Shown piece by piece: positions 39,247 through 49,200 of a stretch of 49,721 nt of DNA. The notes under the pieces were generated by a model, which was given only the letters and a program-made list of their open reading frames with translations, did no database searches and was not told the origin of the DNA. Within the stretch, counting starts at the first letter, position 1. Every line of letters begins with the position of its first letter. Origin of the DNA: Flavobacteriales bacterium (GTDB lineage: Bacteria; Bacteroidota; Bacteroidia; Flavobacteriales; TMED113); assembly GCA_002707245.1 (NCBI GenBank), contig PAMG01000048.1, positions 1 to 49,721 of the forward strand, in the 5' to 3' direction. A program made the position numbers and the translations under genes.

Positions 39247-39663
39247 TTATTTTAACACAAGTAATTGTCGTCTATCTTGAATTTCTTCAAGTTTAATAAC
39301 ATGATGATTAAGAGGTAAGCAAGATTCTATTAAATCGGGCCATTCAATAAAACAATAAGCATTTGAGTTAAGATAAACATCAAATCCTATTTTCCGTGCA
39401 TCTTCTATATTATCCAATCGAAAAAAATCAAAATGAAAAACTGGATTATTTGTCTCACTCACATATTCATTAACAATTGAAAATGTAGGACTAGAAACAG
39501 AATCTAAAACTTTTAAATGATTACACATATACTTGACTAATGTAGTTTTCCCAACACCCAAACCACCATACAAAGCAAAAATACGATTATCTGTTAAGCT
39601 TAGCAATTCCAAAGCAACAGAAGATAATTTATCCAAATTACTAATATCGTAGCTTTTAATCAT
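39247..39663 (-). CDS. tsaE: tRNA threonylcarbamoyladenosine biosynthesis ATPase TsaE
   Basis: This 138-residue protein has Walker A GGLGVGKT (33-40), the switch-like VSSPTFSIVNEY block, FHFDFFRLD and the terminal FIEWPDLIESCLP. TsaE works with TsaB and TsaD to make t6A37 on ANN-decoding tRNAs. Its start overlaps the porX stop by 4 bases and ald follows after 7 bases. Confidence 0.95.
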   Translation of the reverse strand: MIKSYDISNLDKLSSVALELLSLTDNRIFALYGGLGVGKTTLVKYMCNHLKVLDSVSSPTFSIVNEYVSETNNPVFHFDFFRLDNIEDARKIGFDVYLNSNAYCFIEWPDLIESCLPLNHHVIKLEEIQDRRQLLVLK

Positions 39664-41210
39664 TTTTTTGATTTTAATAAAATCATAGGAATAATCATTT
39701 CTTCCATTGATACACCTCCATGTTGATAAGTATTAATATAGTGATGAGCATAATGATTATAATTATTTGGATACACAAAATACTTACTAGGTGCCGCAAA
39801 AATAAAAGAAGAACTTATATTACTCTTAGGTAACATAAAATGATTTGGATCATCAACATGTAATACGTCTCTATTATCAAACTTAATTTTTCTACCTGTT
39901 TTATAGCGTAAATTAGATGAAATAGTTTTTTCACCTATTACCTTACTAGCTTCTGTTACATTAATTGTTCCATGATCAGAAGTAATAAAAACAGTTGAAT
40001 TAGATGCTGACAGTTTTTTCAACAAATCAAATAAGGGTGAGTTTTTAAACCAAGTCAAAGTTAAATCCCTATATGATTTCTCATCATTAGCTAATTCTTT
40101 TATCATTTTCACTTCAGTTTTTGCATGTGATAAAATGTCAACAAAATTATAAACAATCACATTTAATGGCTTATTTAAAAACTCGTTTAATCTATCTATC
40201 ATTTTTTTTCCATGCTCCAAATTAAAAACTTTATTAAATGAAATATTAGTAGAGCAAGAAAATCTATTTAACTGTTCAAGTAAAAAATCTTTTTCATGTA
40301 AATTTTTCCCACCTTCATCAGTATCATCTAACCAAAATTGAGGAAACTTTTCTTTCATTTCACTTGGCATTAAACCTGAAAAAATAGCATTTCTAGAATA
40401 CTGAGTTGCTGTAGGCAAAATACAACAATATGCATGTTCTTTAATCGAAAAATATGGATCTAATAAAGGTTGAATAACCTTCCACTGATCAAGTCTTAGA
40501 TTATCAATCAATAATAAAAATGTAGATTTATGATTTGAAATTTCAGGTAAAATATATGTTTCAAATAAATTATGTGACATAATTAACTCATTATGTTTTT
40601 CATTTTTCACCCACTCATGGTAATGCTTTTTTATATATTTAAAAAAATGAATATTTGCCTCCTTTTTTTGTGTCAACAAAATGTCCAACATATTATTTTC
40701 CTCTAATGAATCTAACTCTAATTCCCAGTAAATAATTTTTTTATAGATTTTGACCCAATCAGCAAATGAATTCACGGAATTAATCATCGTTCCTATTGAT
40801 AAAAATTCACGCTGATAATCAGAATTTGTTTTATTATTAATCAGTTCTGTAAACTCTAGATTTTTTTTAATTGATAAAAGAATTTGATTTGGATTGACTG
40901 GTTTAATAAGATAGTCTGATATTTTGGAGCCTATTGCATCCTCCATAATACTTTCCTGTTCACTTTTTGTAATCATAATAACAGGGCAATTTATAATTTC
41001 TTTTAGTTTAGATAAAGTATCTAAACCACTAAGTCCAGGCATGTTTTCATCTAAAAAGATAATATCAAAATGATTTTGCTGAACTATTTCAAGAGCATCA
41101 TAACCATTAGACACAGTTTCTACAAAAAAACCTTTTTCTTTTAAGAAAAGAATATGTGATTTTAATGAATCTACTTCATCATCAATCCATAAAATATTAC
41201 AAGAGTTCAT
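39660..41210 (-). CDS. porX: Type IX secretion response regulator PorX
   Basis: PorX (516 residues) has an N-terminal CheY-like receiver with phospho-acceptor Asp54 (IIFLDENMPG), then a helical linker, then a PglZ/alkaline-phosphatase-like domain. The metal and nucleophile region is visible as LLIDNLRLDQW (Asp236) and ILPTATQYSRNAIFSG (Thr267 or Thr269), with SDHG (411-414) and YQHGGVSMEEMI near the end. In Porphyromonas and Flavobacterium PorX works with PorY to control T9SS genes and can hydrolyse nucleotide signals. A T9SS cargo protein lies about 5 kb away. No PorY kinase is adjacent, as is usual. Confidence 0.93.
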   Translation of the reverse strand: MNSCNILWIDDEVDSLKSHILFLKEKGFFVETVSNGYDALEIVQQNHFDIIFLDENMPGLSGLDTLSKLKEIINCPVIMITKSEQESIMEDAIGSKISDYLIKPVNPNQILLSIKKNLEFTELINNKTNSDYQREFLSIGTMINSVNSFADWVKIYKKIIYWELELDSLEENNMLDILLTQKKEANIHFFKYIKKHYHEWVKNEKHNELIMSHNLFETYILPEISNHKSTFLLLIDNLRLDQWKVIQPLLDPYFSIKEHAYCCILPTATQYSRNAIFSGLMPSEMKEKFPQFWLDDTDEGGKNLHEKDFLLEQLNRFSCSTNISFNKVFNLEHGKKMIDRLNEFLNKPLNVIVYNFVDILSHAKTEVKMIKELANDEKSYRDLTLTWFKNSPLFDLLKKLSASNSTVFITSDHGTINVTEASKVIGEKTISSNLRYKTGRKIKFDNRDVLHVDDPNHFMLPKSNISSSFIFAAPSKYFVYPNNYNHYAHHYINTYQHGGVSMEEMIIPMILLKSKK

Positions 41211-41222
41211 TAATTGTGTGTT

Positions 41223-41252
41223 TTTGTTTTTTAAATTTATAGTATAAATTTT
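41223..41252 (+). promoter_or_regulatory. Possible promoter directly in front of the HD phosphohydrolase gene
   Basis: TTTG (41223-41226), an 18-base spacer and TAAATTTT (41245-41252) resemble the Bacteroidota promoter with one mismatch and one base less spacing. The -7 box ends only 6 bases before the ATG, so a transcript from here would be nearly leaderless. Confidence 0.3.
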
Positions 41253-41258
41253 AAATAA

Positions 41259-42494
41259 ATGTCATATCACAAAAATAAAATCATCAATGACCCAATATAT
41301 GGATTCATTCACATTCCATTTAATATTATTTGGGAAATCATTGCACATCCGTATTTTCAAAGATTAAGAAGGATTTCTCAACTTGGTTTGTCTTCATTAG
41401 TATATCCAGGAGCTCACCATAGTAGATTCCATCATGCGATTGGGGCTATGCACTTAATGAACCAAGCTATTAGAACACTAAAGTCAAAAGGGCACAAAAT
41501 TACTAAAAAAGAACATGAAGCTAGTCTAATTGCAATACTACTTCATGATATAGGACATGGACCATTTTCACATGCTTTAGAGCATTCTATTGTGCAAAAC
41601 TTATCACATGAAAAAATATCAATTATGTTTATGGAAAATCTAAATAAAGTATTTAAGGGTCGCTTAAACTTAGCTATTAATATTTTTCACAAAAAATACA
41701 AAAAAAAATTTTTACATCAATTAATTTCTAGTCAACTGGATGTTGATCGTCTGGATTATCTAAACAGAGATAGTTTTTATTCAGGAGTAAATGAAGGAAT
41801 TATTAATTCTAATCGAATTATTAGTATGATGAATATCCATAATAATGAATTAGTAATTGATTACAAAGGAATTTATTCAATTGAAAAATTTATTATTGCA
41901 AGAAAACTAATGTATTGGCAAGTATATCTACATAAAACCGTCTTATCTGCAGAACATACATTAATGAAAGTTTTAAAGCGTGCAAAAGAATTAAGTAAAA
42001 ACAAGAATATAATTTACGCAACACCTCAATTCCAATTATTTTTATCAAAAAAAGAAAAAATCAATTTAAATTTTTTTGAAAAAAATAATCTACTACATCA
42101 CTTTTCACTATTAGATGACACTGATATTTTAACTTGCATAAAAAATTGGACACAAGCAAAAGATAAAATTTTAAACATCTTATCTACTACAATTATTGAC
42201 AGAAAATTATTAAAAATAAAATCCATTAATAAAAGTAAGATAAAAGATAAATTAAAGGAAATTCAAAACAAGGCAATCAAAAAACTTAATATCAATAAAA
42301 GTGATGTTGACTACTTAGTTTTTCCAATCACTATAAAAAATGAAACATATAACTTTATAGAAGATGAAATAAAATTCTTAAAAAAAGATAATTCACTAAT
42401 CAACTTGTCAAAAATAAAAAAAGAATTTACTATCAATACACGAAATTCAAGTATTATTAAACATTATATTTGCTATCCTGAAGGTTGTGATTAA
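41259..42494 (+). CDS. HD-domain phosphohydrolase (dGTPase-like family)
   Basis: This 411-residue protein has the HD metal-binding set: HHSRFHHAIG (53-62), LLHDIGHGPFSHALEH with His96-Asp97, and SSQLDVDRLDYLNRDS later. This matches the SAMHD1/YwfO-like group, whose members cleave nucleoside triphosphates or related phosphoesters. Substrate is not evident. It is the first gene of a plus-strand run, 10 bases before lpxD, an arrangement common in Flavobacteriia. The C-terminal half is lysine- and asparagine-rich and poorly conserved. Confidence 0.88.
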   Translation: MSYHKNKIINDPIYGFIHIPFNIIWEIIAHPYFQRLRRISQLGLSSLVYPGAHHSRFHHAIGAMHLMNQAIRTLKSKGHKITKKEHEASLIAILLHDIGHGPFSHALEHSIVQNLSHEKISIMFMENLNKVFKGRLNLAINIFHKKYKKKFLHQLISSQLDVDRLDYLNRDSFYSGVNEGIINSNRIISMMNIHNNELVIDYKGIYSIEKFIIARKLMYWQVYLHKTVLSAEHTLMKVLKRAKELSKNKNIIYATPQFQLFLSKKEKINLNFFEKNNLLHHFSLLDDTDILTCIKNWTQAKDKILNILSTTIIDRKLLKIKSINKSKIKDKLKEIQNKAIKKLNINKSDVDYLVFPITIKNETYNFIEDEIKFLKKDNSLINLSKIKKEFTINTRNSSIIKHYICYPEGCD

Positions 42495-42504
42495 AAATTA
42501 AAAC

Positions 42505-43527
42505 ATGAAGATTAAAGCAAATGAAATATGTAAGATTATTAAAGGGACACTGATTGGAGACCCTAATATAAATATTTCATCTTTTTCAAATATAGAAAAT
42601 GCTAAAAAAGGAAATGTGACATTTTTAGCTGACATGCGATATAAAAAATATATCGACTCTACAGAAGCTTCTTTAATTATAGTACCTCGAATTAACATCA
42701 AAACCGAAAAAACGATTATTAAGGTAGATAATCCAGTAGAAAGATTTATTGAAATCTTAAATTTATTTTCTCCTAAAAAAACAGAAAAACGAGAAATTGC
42801 TCAATCTGCAAAAATTAATCAAAACTCAAAAATTTCTCAAAATGTATTCATTGGAGAAAATAGTGTCATTCAAGAAAACACGAAAATAAATAGTAATTGT
42901 ATCATTAATTCTAACACTTTTATTGGTAAAAACACTAAAATAGGATCTAATACACAAATTGGACCAAATGTTACAATTTATCCAAATACGGAAATAGGAG
43001 AAAATTGCATAATCCATGCTGGTGTAGTCATAGGCTCTGAAGGGTTTGGATTTATACAAAAAAAAGATGGAATCATTAAAATACCTCAAATAGGAAAAAC
43101 AATTATAAAAAACAATGTAGAAATTGGATCTAACACGACTATTGACAGAGGAACATTTAATAATACTACCATTAATTCTGGAGTGAAATTAGATAACTTA
43201 ATACAAGTTGGCCATAATGTAACAATTGGCGAAAACACAATAATTGCTGCACAAACTGGAATTGCTGGTTCAACAAAAATTGGAAAAAACTGCATGATTG
43301 GAGGACAAGTAGCAATTGCAGATCATATAACAATTGGCAATAATGTCAAAATTGCAGGAAAATCAGGAGTAATTAAAAACGTTCCAAACAATAAAATACT
43401 ACAAGGACATCTTGCTTTTAATATCAAAGATTTTCAAAAATCTTATATTCATTTTAAAAACCTGACAAAAATAGTCTCAGACATTGAACAATTAAAAGAA
43501 AAAAATAAAATTGCAAACAACAATTAA
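42505..43527 (+). CDS. lpxD: UDP-3-O-acylglucosamine N-acyltransferase
   Basis: LpxD (340 residues) adds the N-linked acyl chain in lipid A synthesis. An N-terminal uridine-binding domain (1-100) precedes a left-handed beta-helix of hexapeptide repeats (about 105-300). The catalytic region contains GSEGFGF, NTTIDRGTF and QVGHNVTIGENTIIAAQTG. A short C-terminal helix follows. It heads lpxD-lpxC/fabZ-lpxA and overlaps the next gene by 17 bases. Confidence 0.96.
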   Translation: MKIKANEICKIIKGTLIGDPNINISSFSNIENAKKGNVTFLADMRYKKYIDSTEASLIIVPRINIKTEKTIIKVDNPVERFIEILNLFSPKKTEKREIAQSAKINQNSKISQNVFIGENSVIQENTKINSNCIINSNTFIGKNTKIGSNTQIGPNVTIYPNTEIGENCIIHAGVVIGSEGFGFIQKKDGIIKIPQIGKTIIKNNVEIGSNTTIDRGTFNNTTINSGVKLDNLIQVGHNVTIGENTIIAAQTGIAGSTKIGKNCMIGGQVAIADHITIGNNVKIAGKSGVIKNVPNNKILQGHLAFNIKDFQKSYIHFKNLTKIVSDIEQLKEKNKIANNN

Positions 43528-44875
43528 AAAGAAAATAGAACTCGAAGGTAAAGGGCTACATACAGGTTGTATTACAAAAGCTATTTTTATCCCAGAAACA
43601 CCAAATACTGGCATAAGGTTTCGACGAATAGACTTAGAAAATAAACCATATGTACATGCATGCATTAGTAATGTTTATGAGACACAAAGAAGAACTGTTT
43701 TAAAAGAAAATGAAGCTTTAGTTGAAACAGTTGAACATGTTTTAGCTTCTATTTTTATGTTAGGAATAAATAATTTAACTATTGAACTAAATGGGCCCGA
43801 AGTTCCAATACTAGATGGAAGTTCAAAAATATTTACAACTAAACTAGAAAGAGCAGGAATTAAAATACAAGAAGAAGCAAAAAAGACATATGCTCTCTCT
43901 AATTATTTCAAAGTTGAAGGTAAAAACGATAATTCAAAAATTGAATTTTTCCCGCAAAAAAAGTTAGAGATTGAAGTAACTTTAGATTATGACTTAGACA
44001 TATTACATAATCAAAAAGCTCATATGAGAAATATGTCAGATTTTAAAAACGATATAGCTTCAGCTAGAACATTTTGTTTTTTACATGAATTAGATGAATT
44101 AATCAACTCTAATCTAATTAAGGGAGGAGACTTAAATAATGGGGTCGTATTTGTGCAAAACAAAACTGAGACTACAAGTTTAGGAGATTTAAAAAAACTA
44201 TTGCCAATTAATACTAACACTATTGATAAAGGCATATTAAACAATACAAAATTATTATATCCAAATGAACCTGCTCGACATAAACTATTGGATTTAATAG
44301 GTGACATTTCATTAGCTAATATAGATTTGAAAGGCAAAATTGTAGCTTATAAACCCGGCCACACAATAAATGCAAAATTTACTAGAAAATTAAAATCTGA
44401 AATAATTAAACATCAAAATATTATGACTGGACAACCATTAATGAACCTTAATAATATAAAAAAAATACTACCCCACAGAGAACCATTTTTATTTATTGAT
44501 GAAATAAGAGAATTAGGGGAAGATTATGTTACTGGAATAAAGTATGTGAAAAAAGATGAATATTATTTTAAAGGACATTTTCCAGGAGCACCTGTCATGC
44601 CGGGAGTTTTACAAATTGAAGCAATGGCTCAAACAGGAGGAATCCTGGCATTGAATAGTGTAGAGGATCCAGAAAATTATTTAACCTATTTTATGAAAAT
44701 CGATAAAGTTAAGTTTAAAAAAAAGGTGGAGCCCGATTGTATTTTAATATTTAAATTAAATTTGTTATCACCTATTAGAAGAGGTATTTGCCATATGACA
44801 GCAAAAGCATATGTAAATAATGAAATAGTAACAGAGGCTGAATTAATGGCAAAAATTGTAAAAGAAACAGAATGA
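43511..44875 (+). CDS. lpxC: Bifunctional LpxC deacetylase / FabZ dehydratase, TTG start
   Basis: Residues 1-300 are LpxC, the zinc deacetylase that commits to lipid A: His76 (VEHVLAS), His257 and Asp261 (RHKLLD), and catalytic His284 (KPGHT). Residues 310-454 are FabZ, the 3-hydroxyacyl-ACP dehydratase: ILPHREPFLFID and GHFPGAPVMPGVLQIEAMAQ with His356 and Glu370. The fusion is a Bacteroidota hallmark and joins the enzyme using hydroxyacyl-sugar to one competing for hydroxyacyl-ACP. The start must be non-ATG: an in-frame TAA lies at 43493-43495, no ATG follows it before the LpxC fold, and TTG at 43511 is the best candidate. Confidence 0.95.
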   Translation: MQTTIKKKIELEGKGLHTGCITKAIFIPETPNTGIRFRRIDLENKPYVHACISNVYETQRRTVLKENEALVETVEHVLASIFMLGINNLTIELNGPEVPILDGSSKIFTTKLERAGIKIQEEAKKTYALSNYFKVEGKNDNSKIEFFPQKKLEIEVTLDYDLDILHNQKAHMRNMSDFKNDIASARTFCFLHELDELINSNLIKGGDLNNGVVFVQNKTETTSLGDLKKLLPINTNTIDKGILNNTKLLYPNEPARHKLLDLIGDISLANIDLKGKIVAYKPGHTINAKFTRKLKSEIIKHQNIMTGQPLMNLNNIKKILPHREPFLFIDEIRELGEDYVTGIKYVKKDEYYFKGHFPGAPVMPGVLQIEAMAQTGGILALNSVEDPENYLTYFMKIDKVKFKKKVEPDCILIFKLNLLSPIRRGICHMTAKAYVNNEIVTEAELMAKIVKETE

Positions 44876-45645
44876 AGCAGATGGTAAATATTCATAAAAA
44901 TGCAAATATTGGAAAGAATCTAAAAATAGATTCTTTTTCTTCAATTCATGAAAATGTAACAATTGGTGACAATTGTTGGATTGGGTCAAATGTTACAATT
45001 TATCCTGGCGCACGTATTGGAAATAATTGTCAAATTTTCCCAGGTGCTGTAATTTCAGCTATTCCTCAAGATTTAAAATTTAAAGGAGAAGAAACAATCA
45101 CAATAATTGGAAATAATTCTATTATTAGGGAATGTGTGACTATTAATCGTGGAACTAGCTATAATAATAAGACCATTATAGGGGCTAATTGTTTTCTAAT
45201 GGCATACTCACATGTAGCGCATGATTGTATTATACAAGATAATGTAATTATTGCTAATGGAGTTGCAATTGCAGGACATGTTGAAATAGACACAAATGCA
45301 ATAATTGGTGGGTTGTCAGCCATTCAACAATTTACTAAAATTGGTAAATTCAGTATGGTGTCTGGTGGATCATTAGTTCGCAAAGATGTTCCCCCATATA
45401 TTAAAGTAGCAAAAGAACCTTTAAGATTTATTGGGATTAATAAAATTGGATTAGAAAGAAATAATTTCAGCAAAGAACAAATAATAACTATTAGCTCGAT
45501 GTTTAGAATTCTTTTTCAAGAAGGAAACAACATCTCAAAAGCAATAGAGATTATTGAAAAAAACACGAAAAACTGTATAGAGAAAGAAGAAATTATTAAA
45601 TTCATAAAAAATTCAAAAACAGGAATAGTAAAAGGTTTTTATTAA
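44872..45645 (+). CDS. lpxA: UDP-N-acetylglucosamine O-acyltransferase
   Basis: LpxA (257 residues) transfers hydroxyacyl from ACP to UDP-GlcNAc, the first lipid A step. Hexapeptide repeats run from about residue 5 to 185 (IHENVTIGDNCWIGSNVTIYPGA and later turns). The active-site block SHVAHDCIIQDNVIIANG carries the catalytic His. A helical ACP-binding C-terminus follows. The ATG overlaps the previous stop (ATGA); a second ATG 9 bases on is possible. Order lpxD-lpxC/fabZ-lpxA differs from the proteobacterial lpxD-fabZ-lpxA-lpxB. Confidence 0.96.
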   Translation: MKQMVNIHKNANIGKNLKIDSFSSIHENVTIGDNCWIGSNVTIYPGARIGNNCQIFPGAVISAIPQDLKFKGEETITIIGNNSIIRECVTINRGTSYNNKTIIGANCFLMAYSHVAHDCIIQDNVIIANGVAIAGHVEIDTNAIIGGLSAIQQFTKIGKFSMVSGGSLVRKDVPPYIKVAKEPLRFIGINKIGLERNNFSKEQIITISSMFRILFQEGNNISKAIEIIEKNTKNCIEKEEIIKFIKNSKTGIVKGFY

Positions 45646-45647
45646 TT

Positions 45648-46217
45648 ATGGCAACAACAGCAGATTTTAAAAATGGGTTATGTATAAAGCATAATGGTAA
45701 TTTATGGAAAATTGAATCTTTTCAACATGTAAAACCAGGTAAAGGCCCAGCATTTGTTAGAACAAAAATTAGAAATTTAAATACATCTAAATTATTAGAA
45801 AACACATTTACTGCTGGTGTTAAAATTGAAATTGTAAGAATAGAAAATCGAACATACCAATTCTTATATCAAGAAGGAAGTGAAACCTATCACTTTATGA
45901 ATCAAAAAAACTATGAACAAATTGCTATACAAAAACATTTAATAAATGCTCCGCAATATTTAAAAGAAGGTTCTACAGTTGATATTATGTTTCATGCTGA
46001 GAAAGAACAACCTTTATCATGCACCCTTCCCGCAAACGTTAATTTAAAAATTGAATTCACAGAGCCAGGTGAAAAAGGAAACACTGCTACAAATGCCCAA
46101 AAGCCTGCTAGAACTGAAACAGGTGCAGAAATAAAAGTGCCACTTTTCATCAATGAGGGAGATACGGTCAAAATAGATACTATAAATGGAAACTATCTTG
46201 AAAGAGTAAAAGAATAG
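45648..46217 (+). CDS. efp: Translation elongation factor P
   Basis: EF-P (189 residues) rescues ribosomes stalled at proline runs. It has a KOW-like domain I with the tip loop KPGKGPAF, in which Lys32 is the expected modification site (Lys34 in E. coli). OB domains II and III follow, ending VKIDTINGNYLERVKE. I cannot see modification enzymes in the window. It follows lpxA by 2 bases, so it is the end of the HD-lpx operon. Confidence 0.97.
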   Translation: MATTADFKNGLCIKHNGNLWKIESFQHVKPGKGPAFVRTKIRNLNTSKLLENTFTAGVKIEIVRIENRTYQFLYQEGSETYHFMNQKNYEQIAIQKHLINAPQYLKEGSTVDIMFHAEKEQPLSCTLPANVNLKIEFTEPGEKGNTATNAQKPARTETGAEIKVPLFINEGDTVKIDTINGNYLERVKE

Positions 46218-46226
46218 ATACTTCTA

Positions 46227-49200
46227 CTAATCTACTATCAAAACATCTCTTACTATAACAGGATTTTGATGTATCTCTAGAATATAAAAACCAGTATTTA
46301 AATCTGATTTATGAATTTTTTCAAAATTATTCAAAGTAGAAATTTGTAAAACTAATCTTCCTGATATTTCAAATACTTTCAATAACCTATTAATTGTATT
46401 GTCTCCTTGAAACGTAATAGTAGTATAATCAGAAAATGGATTTGGATAAATTGCATACTCTAATGTGTTATAGACATTTAATGCTACATCTTCACAAGCA
46501 TCACCTATTCCATCACTATCTGAATCAATTTGACCCGGATTCCAAATACTCACACAATTATCAACAATATCACACACTGAATCATCATCCATGTCATCAG
46601 GAACATCATCATTATTTAAATCAGAACAATAACCAAAACAATCATATGGTCCTGCAACATAACCAATAGAATCAGAAATGAAATATGTACTAGGGTAAGT
46701 ATCACAATCATTTAAAAAACAATAAACACAACAATCAGGACATTCCTCATCTGCCCAAAAATCATAATTACATGCTTCTATATCCATACATCCAACTTGT
46801 CCACCATCATCATTATCACAAGAATTCCCTACACCATCTCCATCTACATCAGTTTGTAGCGGATTATAATACATACTATAATCAAAATCTGTTAAACAAT
46901 CTGGAACTCCGTCCGAAATAGTATCTAAAGTAATGTTGTTTACAATGTCTACCCCACTATTATATATACAATTATCCACAGAATCTACATAAGTAAATGA
47001 TAAACAATCTAATATGCCATCAGGAAATGGTTCTGAAGTAAAATTATTAATTTGATCTAGGTTACTTAATAAATTGCCATCAGTATCATAACAATGAGTT
47101 TGGTTCCAATCACATGCACCATCACCATCACAATCATATAAACAATTACCATCACAATCTACATATCCTACGCCAAATTGATCAATTGGATAAATACATG
47201 GATTTTGAAAATCTGTCATTGAATACTGATTAACATTTGCTATTGGATCATAATTACAAGCTTCCAAGCCAGGGATATATGACCACACATGTGCACCATC
47301 ATCCATGCAACCATAATAAATACATAAACCATTATCTATTTCTGCTGTTTCATCATAATTATCAGCTTCAGGGTCCATACAACCTTCAGATGGAGTACAA
47401 GCATCACAATCATTATTTGAATTATCAATACACGCCAAAGAATAATCAAAATTATCACATTGATAATCACAATATTGACTACTAAAAGAGGCAAATTCAT
47501 CAAATAAAATGGAGGAACCAGATCCATTACTAAATGGCACTTCTGACATAAATTGTTTTTCTAAGCCATCTTCATTCAATCCAAAATCAAATTTAAAATA
47601 AGCCTCTAATTTTCCAGCTGAATTTACTTGTTCTCCTTCAATATTTAAATTAATATCGATATCATTGCCTATTCTTTCTTGAATTTCGTCCTCAGAAAGT
47701 GCACGACTCCATATTCTTATTTCATCCATCTTTCCTTTCCAACGACCACCCCATTCTTCATTATCCGAATCCCAAGAAGCACCGAAAGAACTTAACGTGG
47801 TGTCACTTAATGAAAAAATTGGTGATGGATAATATACACCTGTTGATCTTTGTTGAACCATATGTCCATCAATATATAGTTTCGTTGAATTTGCACAAAA
47901 AACAGCAGTAACATTTTTCCAAGCACAATTTTCATTTTCCCACCAATTATAAATGGATGCATTATTGATAAAATCAAAAGGAGGAATAATATAGGTAGCG
48001 TTAGTATTATCATAATTATAACATGTATCATCTCCTACACCATCACAATCTAAACCTTGATAAGATTCAAACCCGGCACCTTCATAATAAGCTTGAATTC
48101 CTTTAACACCATCACGCCACCGAATTACATATCTAAATGCATCTTCATGACCTAAATCAACTAAATAGCCAAATTCATTATCACTATCTGGACCTAACGA
48201 CCAATCTTCATCATACATCCAAAAAGAAATTGTAACACCTGTTGCTTCTTCAAAACCCATGTATGCCATAGGTGCTGATTCAGTACTTGCACTAAAATCT
48301 CTGCTAGCACAATACACACATGACCCATCTTCTTCGGTAGCTAAAGGATTATAGCCAGAATATGCATAAGGATCTGTGCAACCAAATATTTCGTTTTCAT
48401 CACATACTCCATCTCCATCAGTATCATCAGTTAACTGAATAACACTAATTGATACGCAACCTACAGAGTCGCTCACAGACACAGTATATGCACCAGCCGG
48501 TAAATTATCAAGGTCTTGATTATTAGAAGAAAAGGGGGAAACTGGTAAAAGCCATTGATAAGTATAGGGTGGAACTCCATTAATCATAGTTAAATCTAAT
48601 AACCCATCATTTTCGCCACATGAAGGATGCGAAGAAATAACATCAATTTCTAGTTGAAAATAACAACTTGCATCGTCATCAGTAGCTAATGGATTATAAT
48701 TACAAGCTGCTAAATCAGTACAGCCAACAACCTCTAATTGATCACAAACACCATCACTGTCGGAATCATTTATACAATCTCCACTACAATTATAAATATC
48801 ATTTGCGTATTCACAACCAAATTGACTCTCTGTCACTAAAAATGGTAAAAATATAGCAATTTCATTTTGACCATAGATATTATCTAAAGGCAAATAATTT
48901 TCAGCATCAACAAGACTAACATCTGTTTCAAAAACAACATACTCTCCTGAACTAATTTCACGTTTTACAAAAAAATAAAATACTTCATTAACCATACAAC
49001 CGTCCTGAATAACAGTTAAAGGATCATCACCATAAATAGTTATAGTTGTATTTTCTCCTGCAAAATCTACCAGACCAACACAATAATAAGCATCTGAATC
49101 TAATTGAATAAAAGCTCCAATTTGATCATTATTAAGTAAATTGTTTTCTAATTCGGTAACTAGTCCTATGTTCATCGTCGAACCAGTAATAATAGGCGTA

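Noticed and set aside
46436-47911. His- and Asn-rich plus-strand frames over the T9SS cargo gene
   Set aside because: They are antisense readings of its Asp-rich codons (GAT read as ATC/CAT) with no start context or homology.
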